Shown piece by piece: positions 8,001-9,703 of a DNA stretch of 9,703 bases. The stretch is taken from positions 1 through 9,703 of the forward strand of contig JAQVEM010000049.1 in NCBI GenBank assembly GCA_028697935.1, written 5' to 3'. The stretch comes from Actinomycetota bacterium. GTDB taxonomy: Bacteria > Actinomycetota > Humimicrobiia > Humimicrobiales > Humimicrobiaceae. Each line of letters opens with the position of its first letter. The first letter of the stretch is position 1. The notes under the pieces were generated by a model that did no database searches, had not been told where the DNA came from, and worked only from the letters and a program-made list of their open reading frames with translations. The position numbers were made by a program, and so were the translations under genes.

Positions 8001-8317
8001 GGCCCATTTTTTTCCAGATGGGATTTGCTTACTATTCTACAGAGATTTCCATATCCTTTTATGTTTTCCGCAAGCAAGATAAGATGGGATAGAATTTCGT
8101 TGTTTCTAACGCAGATTTCGCAGCCTATTATGGGTTTTATGTTATTTCTCACTGCTTCTTTATAAAATTCTATGGCTCCGCTCATTACATATTTATCTGT
8201 AAGGGCGACTGCTTTCATTCCATTTATGGAAGCAGTATTTATCAGGTCCTTTATTTTTATTGTGGACTCCATCAGGCTGTATTCACTATGTACATGAAGA
8301 TGCGAAAAAAAAGTCAT
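5030..8317 (-). CDS. dnaE: DNA polymerase III alpha subunit, DnaE family (probably a divergent damage-induced DnaE)
   Basis: 1095-residue C-family polymerase. Domains: PHP (1-210, HLHVHSEYSL at 6-15), palm with PDIDID (408-413; D411 and D413 catalytic) and the third acidic residue D555 in LFKIDLIS, fingers (about 600-800, with GVFQLESSGIR and YQEQVMRIA), helix-hairpin-helix region (about 825-900) and OB fold (about 985-1065). All three catalytic aspartates are present. The PHP metal site is altered: TDK at 40-42 where many family members have TDH, and NNVH at 198-201 for NDVH. Three low-complexity insertions occur at 296-306, 473-486 and 909-925. The length suits the short DnaE forms (B. subtilis DnaE, DnaE2). 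It could be the main replicase, but the LexA operator and the overlapping dinB argue for damage-induced synthesis. The start has a strong AGGGGTGG ribosome site. Confidence 0.93.
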   Translation of the reverse strand: MTFFSHLHVHSEYSLMESTIKIKDLINTASINGMKAVALTDKYVMSGAIEFYKEAVRNNIKPIIGCEICVRNNEILSHLILLAENIKGYGNLCRIVSKSHLEKNGPLPAVEFFDIKKMSEGLIGLGCSKTGEVSLLIKAGKPDKALQSAFCYMELFGGNFFLEIQRYPERRIDLRASSDSEILINFAAKHNLPIIATNNVHYLVKDDYRTYRYLFKIKSMGIDGAASGKPVCNDEHYFKSQAEMISMFGDIPQAISAANLIENKCELKLPLISINTSLYKRKKLLPDKIKENKTGLNKAEANKAEAKQLKNLCFKNGLKRRYGDNPPPEIYDRLKKELDIIIEMGLCKYFLVAADIAEFARENNIPICGKGSSAGSLVSYLLGISDIDPIENNLYFERFLNRERREPPDIDIDISSKRRTEIIKYLTCKYGTDSIARVCTFSTLKQDAAVREAGRILGLGKEEIADENITGEETVNEGTVNEGTVNPKKISCKEISYISRKIKDYPRHVSMHPSAFIISGPEFDEKIPLTLSGTGEIMSQYDIDSVKEMGLFKIDLISSLTLSLVDDVATMLKKTRNIDFNPLEIKYDDATTFNLIKNGDTLGVFQLESSGIRQLAKKVKPSTLNDITHLISLYRPAPSATGMTGNFIERKMGREKITYIHRDLEPILNETYGIILYQEQVMRIAVCIAGFSLSEADNLRKAVKASSEEEIKSQARRFVEGAISRGYSKEQAEKIFKLISLFTNYSFVKAHAAAYAGLSYKVCYIKAHYPAELISVILTNNSGYYAAARYIEEARRCGIKIKLPDINKSGFEFSVEDEGKSIRIPLLAINGLGRAGVESILHERAKEKNFENFTDFYYRISGRYRITDKAIENLIKAGAFDFEGQKRKQLLLYYHYLKSLKTSRNTFRPGSASSGTGSGSGTISTGFLPFIGSNSRDFSFDEKLVMEEKILGFCASYSPLEYYRNELVKYPIIESSSFSVAVNKKIVFTAGIVISRKTIKTKSGRDMLLCIMEDRGGMYEAVFFPNGCRKNYKIITRNSILIIKGILLAKDGKISVIGKNFINAADLKKTANENKNNSIKNDLLKTIEAGLLWVV
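5553..5592 (-). repeat. Low-complexity Ser/Gly-coding tract in dnaE
   Basis: Short CCGGAAC/CCGAAC-like units recur on the plus strand and encode a Ser-Gly-Thr-rich linker (DnaE residues about 909-923). It sits between the helix-hairpin-helix and OB domains, where many DnaE proteins carry their clamp-binding motif. Confidence 0.7.
6861..6905 (-). repeat. Three tandem 15-bp units within dnaE
   Basis: Two exact copies of TTTACTGTCCCTTCA (6861-6875 and 6876-6890) are followed by a third with three changes (6891-6905). They encode a repeated Glu-Gly-Thr-Val-Asn around DnaE residues 473-486, in a loop of the polymerase core. The period is a multiple of three, so copy-number change would keep the frame. 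Confidence 0.9.
7401..7430 (-). repeat. Two exact tandem 15-bp units within dnaE
   Basis: GCCTCTGCTTTATTT occurs twice head to tail and encodes Asn-Lys-Ala-Glu-Ala twice, near DnaE residues 298-306, in the Lys-rich linker between the PHP domain and the polymerase core. Confidence 0.9.
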
Positions 8318-8370
8318 TTTGCCACCCCTGATAGCATATTTATAAATGATTTGTGTGCATAAATGAGCAT
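8314..8370 (-). other. Possible 18-codon upstream ORF overlapping the dnaE start
   Basis: On the minus strand an ATG at 8370-8368 opens 18 codons (MLIYAHKSFINMLSGVAK) and ends in a TGA at 8316-8314 that overlaps the dnaE ATG as ATGA. It lies wholly within the predicted dnaE leader. It has no clear ribosome binding site and starts only about 12 bases after the predicted transcription start, so it may be chance. Confidence 0.25.
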
Positions 8371-8388
8371 AAAATTAACTGTTCTTTT

Positions 8389-8417
8389 ATAATACTACCG
8401 AACATCTGTTCGGTCAA
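8389..8417 (-). promoter_or_regulatory. Sigma-70-type promoter of the dnaE-dinB operon
   Basis: Read on the minus strand, TTGACC (8417-8412) and TATTAT (8394-8389) are separated by exactly 17 bp; each box matches consensus at five of six positions. Transcription should start near 8382, giving a leader of about 65 bases before the dnaE ATG, with AGGGGTGG as ribosome site. The LexA operator fills most of the spacer and overlaps the -35 box, the expected position for repression. Confidence 0.8.
8397..8414. promoter_or_regulatory. LexA operator (SOS box), Gram-positive type
   Basis: ACCGAACATCTGTTCGGT has perfect 7-bp inverted arms (ACCGAAC/GTTCGGT) around a 4-base centre and contains CGAAC-N4-GTTCG, the core of the LexA (DinR) box known from Bacillus and Actinobacteria. 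It lies inside the predicted dnaE-dinB promoter, so LexA bound here would block RNA polymerase until RecA-stimulated LexA self-cleavage after DNA damage. It is about 255 bp from the divergent 3D-domain gene and upstream of that gene's own candidate promoter, so control of that gene is unlikely. Confidence 0.88.
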
Positions 8418-8454
8418 TAGGATTTTAAATATTTTGGTGCTAATTATCCAGGGG

Positions 8455-8482
8455 TTGATTTTCTTGTTTTTTTATATATAAT
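8455..8482 (+). promoter_or_regulatory. Candidate promoter of the 3D-domain protein gene
   Basis: TTGATT (8455-8460) and a perfect TATAAT (8477-8482) are 16 bp apart. Transcription would start near 8489 and give an unusually long leader of about 180 bases before the ATG at 8669. Confidence 0.5.
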
Positions 8483-8668
8483 AAGGCAGTTTGCCAGATA
8501 TTATTAATAAATGTTTTAATTAAATTATTATTATTTTAATTTGCAGGGTACAGGAAGGCAGTAAAGGCATAAGAAGACATAAAAAGATATAGTTAAGAAG
8601 GCGTGTAAAGAAGACATGTAAAGACACAGAAAATTGTGGAGAGAAAGGTTTAGAGAAAGGATTAGAAT
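8483..8668 (+). other. Long purine-rich leader of the 3D-domain gene with short repeats
   Basis: The first part is almost pure A/T (8495-8540); the rest, from 8545, is strongly purine-rich on the plus strand. AAGAAGACAT occurs exactly at 8571-8580 and 8608-8617, and TGTAAAGA at 8604-8611 and 8617-8624. The end, GAGAAAGG, 8 bases before the ATG, is the likely ribosome site. No known RNA element was recognised and no ORF with a credible start was seen. Confidence 0.45.
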
Positions 8669-9232
8669 ATGAAGAAGTACTATATAACTGTGCATATTTT
8701 ATTCTGGATTCTTGTAATAACTTTGTTATCTGGAGTATTATCATTTCTATTTTTAAAAGATTATAATTTTGCTTCTTTATTTCCATTTATAAAAAGTGTG
8801 GAGCTTCCAGAAGAAGAAAAAGTCGTTGTAACAAAAATAAAAGAAGTAAAAAAAGAAGTTGACTGGTATTATTTTATTGCTACAGGTTATAGTGCTAATG
8901 ACCCGGCGCAGGGCACTAATGATACAACTGTAACAGGTGAAGATGTAAAGGAAGGAATAATTGCGGTAGACCCTGATGTAATTCCTCTGGGAACAAAAGT
9001 TGAAATTAAAGAAATGGGGGTATTTACCGCAGAGGATACCGGTGGGAAAATTAAAGGTAATAGAATAGATATATATTTTGATTCAAAAAAAGAAGCAGAG
9101 GATTTTGGTAAAAAAGGAATCTGGGTCAGGCTAATAAGTAATAATTCCGGGCTTGAACTGGCTGACCTGTATGGAAATGTGCCATTGTATAGCAGCATCC
9201 CTCATTATGGCAATTTATCAACATATGAATAA
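8669..9232 (+). CDS. Membrane-anchored 3D-domain protein, probable cell-wall enzyme
   Basis: The 187-residue protein has a short basic N-terminus (MKKYY), one hydrophobic segment at about 6-29 acting as an uncleaved anchor or signal, a Lys/Glu-rich spacer (48-65) and a C-terminal 3D domain (about 67-157). The domain shows ATGYSA (71-76), GIIAVDPDVIPLGTKVEI (96-113), AEDTGG (121-126) and KGNRIDIYF (129-137); the three aspartates that name the family are D101, D123 and D134. The domain has the double-psi barrel fold of lytic transglycosylases (MltA) and of YocH/YabE-type proteins of spore-forming bacteria, so peptidoglycan cleavage outside the membrane is the likely role. No LysM, SH3 or G5 domain is present, so it is a minimal version. 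The start is supported by GAGAAAGG 8 bases upstream. It is divergent from the SOS operon and appears monocistronic. Confidence 0.88.
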   Translation: MKKYYITVHILFWILVITLLSGVLSFLFLKDYNFASLFPFIKSVELPEEEKVVVTKIKEVKKEVDWYYFIATGYSANDPAQGTNDTTVTGEDVKEGIIAVDPDVIPLGTKVEIKEMGVFTAEDTGGKIKGNRIDIYFDSKKEAEDFGKKGIWVRLISNNSGLELADLYGNVPLYSSIPHYGNLSTYE

Positions 9233-9431
9233 TAGATTAAAGTAATATACTATTATAATCATTATATGAATAACAGACCCTGTATGAAAGCGCATCGGGA
9301 AATATAATTTAATAAAGTATTAAAAAAATTGTTTTTTTAAGCTTTGGCTGTTTGTTAATTCTTAAGATTTTATATAATAATTTTCATAAATTTTTAAAGT
9401 TCTTTATGCCAGAATTATATTAGAGCATTTA
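9233..9431. other. AT-rich intergenic stretch after the 3D-domain gene
   Basis: No gene is supported here. The 14-bp sequence around the 3D-gene stop codon (9223-9236) recurs with one change at 9264-9277. The clearest structure is an A/T inverted repeat at 9314-9345, listed separately. Confidence 0.5.
9314..9345. terminator. Candidate A/T-rich terminator-like inverted repeat
   Basis: TTAAAAAAA (9320-9328) and TTTTTTTAA (9332-9340) pair perfectly around TTG, flanked by AAAG and CTTT that extend the stem past a small bulge. A-tract and T-tract lie on both strands, so it could act in either direction, but the stem has almost no G-C pairs and would be weak. Confidence 0.3.
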
Positions 9432-9488
9432 TTGACATTTATTTTTTAACTGGATAATATTTGTTTTACGATAAAATACTAATATAAT
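9432..9488 (+). promoter_or_regulatory. Promoter region of the tRNA-Gly gene
   Basis: A consensus TTGACA (9432-9437) is followed after 17 bp by TAATAT (9455-9460), or after 15 bp by GATAAT (9453-9458). A second possibility is TTGTTT (9461-9466), 16-bp spacer and a perfect TATAAT (9483-9488). Either would give a tRNA precursor with a short leader. Confidence 0.6.
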
Positions 9489-9492
9489 AATC

Positions 9493-9510
9493 CAGGGTAA
9501 ACAGGGTAAA
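9493..9510 (+). repeat. Two tandem 9-bp units in the tRNA leader
   Basis: CAGGGTAAA occurs twice head to tail (9493-9501 and 9502-9510) and is followed by a degenerate third unit, CCGGAGTAAA, at 9511-9520. Confidence 0.6.
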
Positions 9511-9532
9511 CCGGAGTAAAAAATAAGGTCAG

Positions 9533-9608
9533 GCGGAAGTAGCTCAGCTGGTAGAGCATCACCTTGCCAAGGTGAGGGTCGCGGGTTCGAGTCCCGTCTT
9601 CCGCTCCA
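9533..9608 (+). tRNA. tRNA-Gly, anticodon GCC
   Basis: A complete 76-base cloverleaf. Acceptor GCGGAAG (9533-9539) pairs with CTTCCGC (9598-9604); D stem GCTC/GAGC (9542-9545, 9554-9557); anticodon stem TCACC/GGTGA (9559-9563, 9571-9575) with loop TTGCCAA and anticodon GCC at 9566-9568; T stem GCGGG/CCCGT with loop TTCGAGT (9586-9592). The discriminator is T9605 and the 3' CCA is encoded (9606-9608). It reads glycine codons GGC and GGU. A run of six T follows directly and may help termination. Confidence 0.98.
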
Positions 9609-9688
9609 TTTTTTATATATAAACAATTTACCTTATGTTATATAGAGAAGTAATAGAAAAGTAATGTGAAAAAAGTAAGAGGTGATTT

Positions 9689-9703
9689 GTGATAAATCTT
9701 GCA
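9689..9703 (+). CDS. Start of an unidentified gene (3' truncated by the window end)
   Basis: AGAGGTGAT at 9678-9686, close to a full anti-Shine-Dalgarno match, stands just before a GTG at 9689 that opens M-I-N-L-A and runs off the end. The strong ribosome site is the main support; five codons do not allow a function to be named. Confidence 0.5.

Noticed and set aside
8381..8384. Second LexA half-site (GTTC) near the dnaE transcription start
   Set aside because: Only one half is present and there is no matching CGAAC at the proper distance.
8520..8786. Minus-strand 88-codon ORF overlapping the 3D-domain gene start
   Set aside because: It is antisense to the purine-rich leader and to the signal segment of a well-supported gene, has low complexity, and shows no family resemblance.
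9429..9626. Minus-strand 65-codon ORF with an SGRRDSNPRPSPWQGDALPAE-like stretch
   Set aside because: It is the antisense translation of the tRNA-Gly gene, a well-known spurious protein; the cloverleaf on the plus strand explains the sequence.
1..9703. CRISPR array, insertion sequence or prophage elements
   Set aside because: No regularly spaced repeats of suitable length, no transposase-like ORF and no terminal inverted repeats were found; the tandem repeats are short and inside dnaE or leaders.

Overview
The window is AT-rich, roughly one third G+C by eye, and looks like ordinary bacterial chromosome. The organism is not named by any single gene. A LexA operator of the CGAAC-N4-GTTCG class (the type used by Firmicutes, Actinobacteria and some related phyla), a 3D-domain cell-wall protein and a tRNA gene with encoded CCA all suit a low-GC Gram-positive-type lineage such as Clostridia, or a relative such as Atribacterota. 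That placement is inference.

Layout, left to right. Positions 1-1989 (+) hold the tail of an ABC transporter ATPase and a complete 571-residue polytopic permease, together a two-gene ABC exporter. Positions 1990-2356 are an AT-rich intergenic stretch with a hairpin, short direct repeats, a perfect 12-bp palindrome and a candidate promoter. Positions 2357-3874 (+) encode a soluble PAS-GGDEF-HD-GYP protein of cyclic-di-GMP signalling; its GGDEF signature is altered and its HD-GYP site looks intact. It converges, with only 4 bp between stop codons, on a minus-strand operon at 8317-3879: dnaE (C-family DNA polymerase III alpha-like, 1095 aa) followed by dinB (Y-family DNA polymerase IV, 387 aa), whose reading frames overlap by 13 bp. 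Positions 8318-8668 are a divergent regulatory region. Positions 8669-9232 (+) encode a membrane-anchored 3D-domain protein. A tRNA-Gly(GCC) lies at 9533-9608 behind a good promoter, and the first codons of another gene start near 9689.

The most notable element is the dnaE-dinB operon. Its minus-strand promoter (TTGACC, 17-bp spacer, TATTAT) contains an 18-bp perfect-arm LexA operator that fills most of the spacer and overlaps the -35 box. The sequence therefore supports an SOS-induced, two-polymerase translesion synthesis cassette. It resembles the imuA-imuB-dnaE2 mutasome of other bacteria, but uses a catalytically complete DinB in place of ImuB and has no ImuA in the window. The DnaE is divergent: its PHP metal site is degraded, three short in-frame repeat tracts sit at domain joints, and no clear sliding-clamp pentapeptide is visible.
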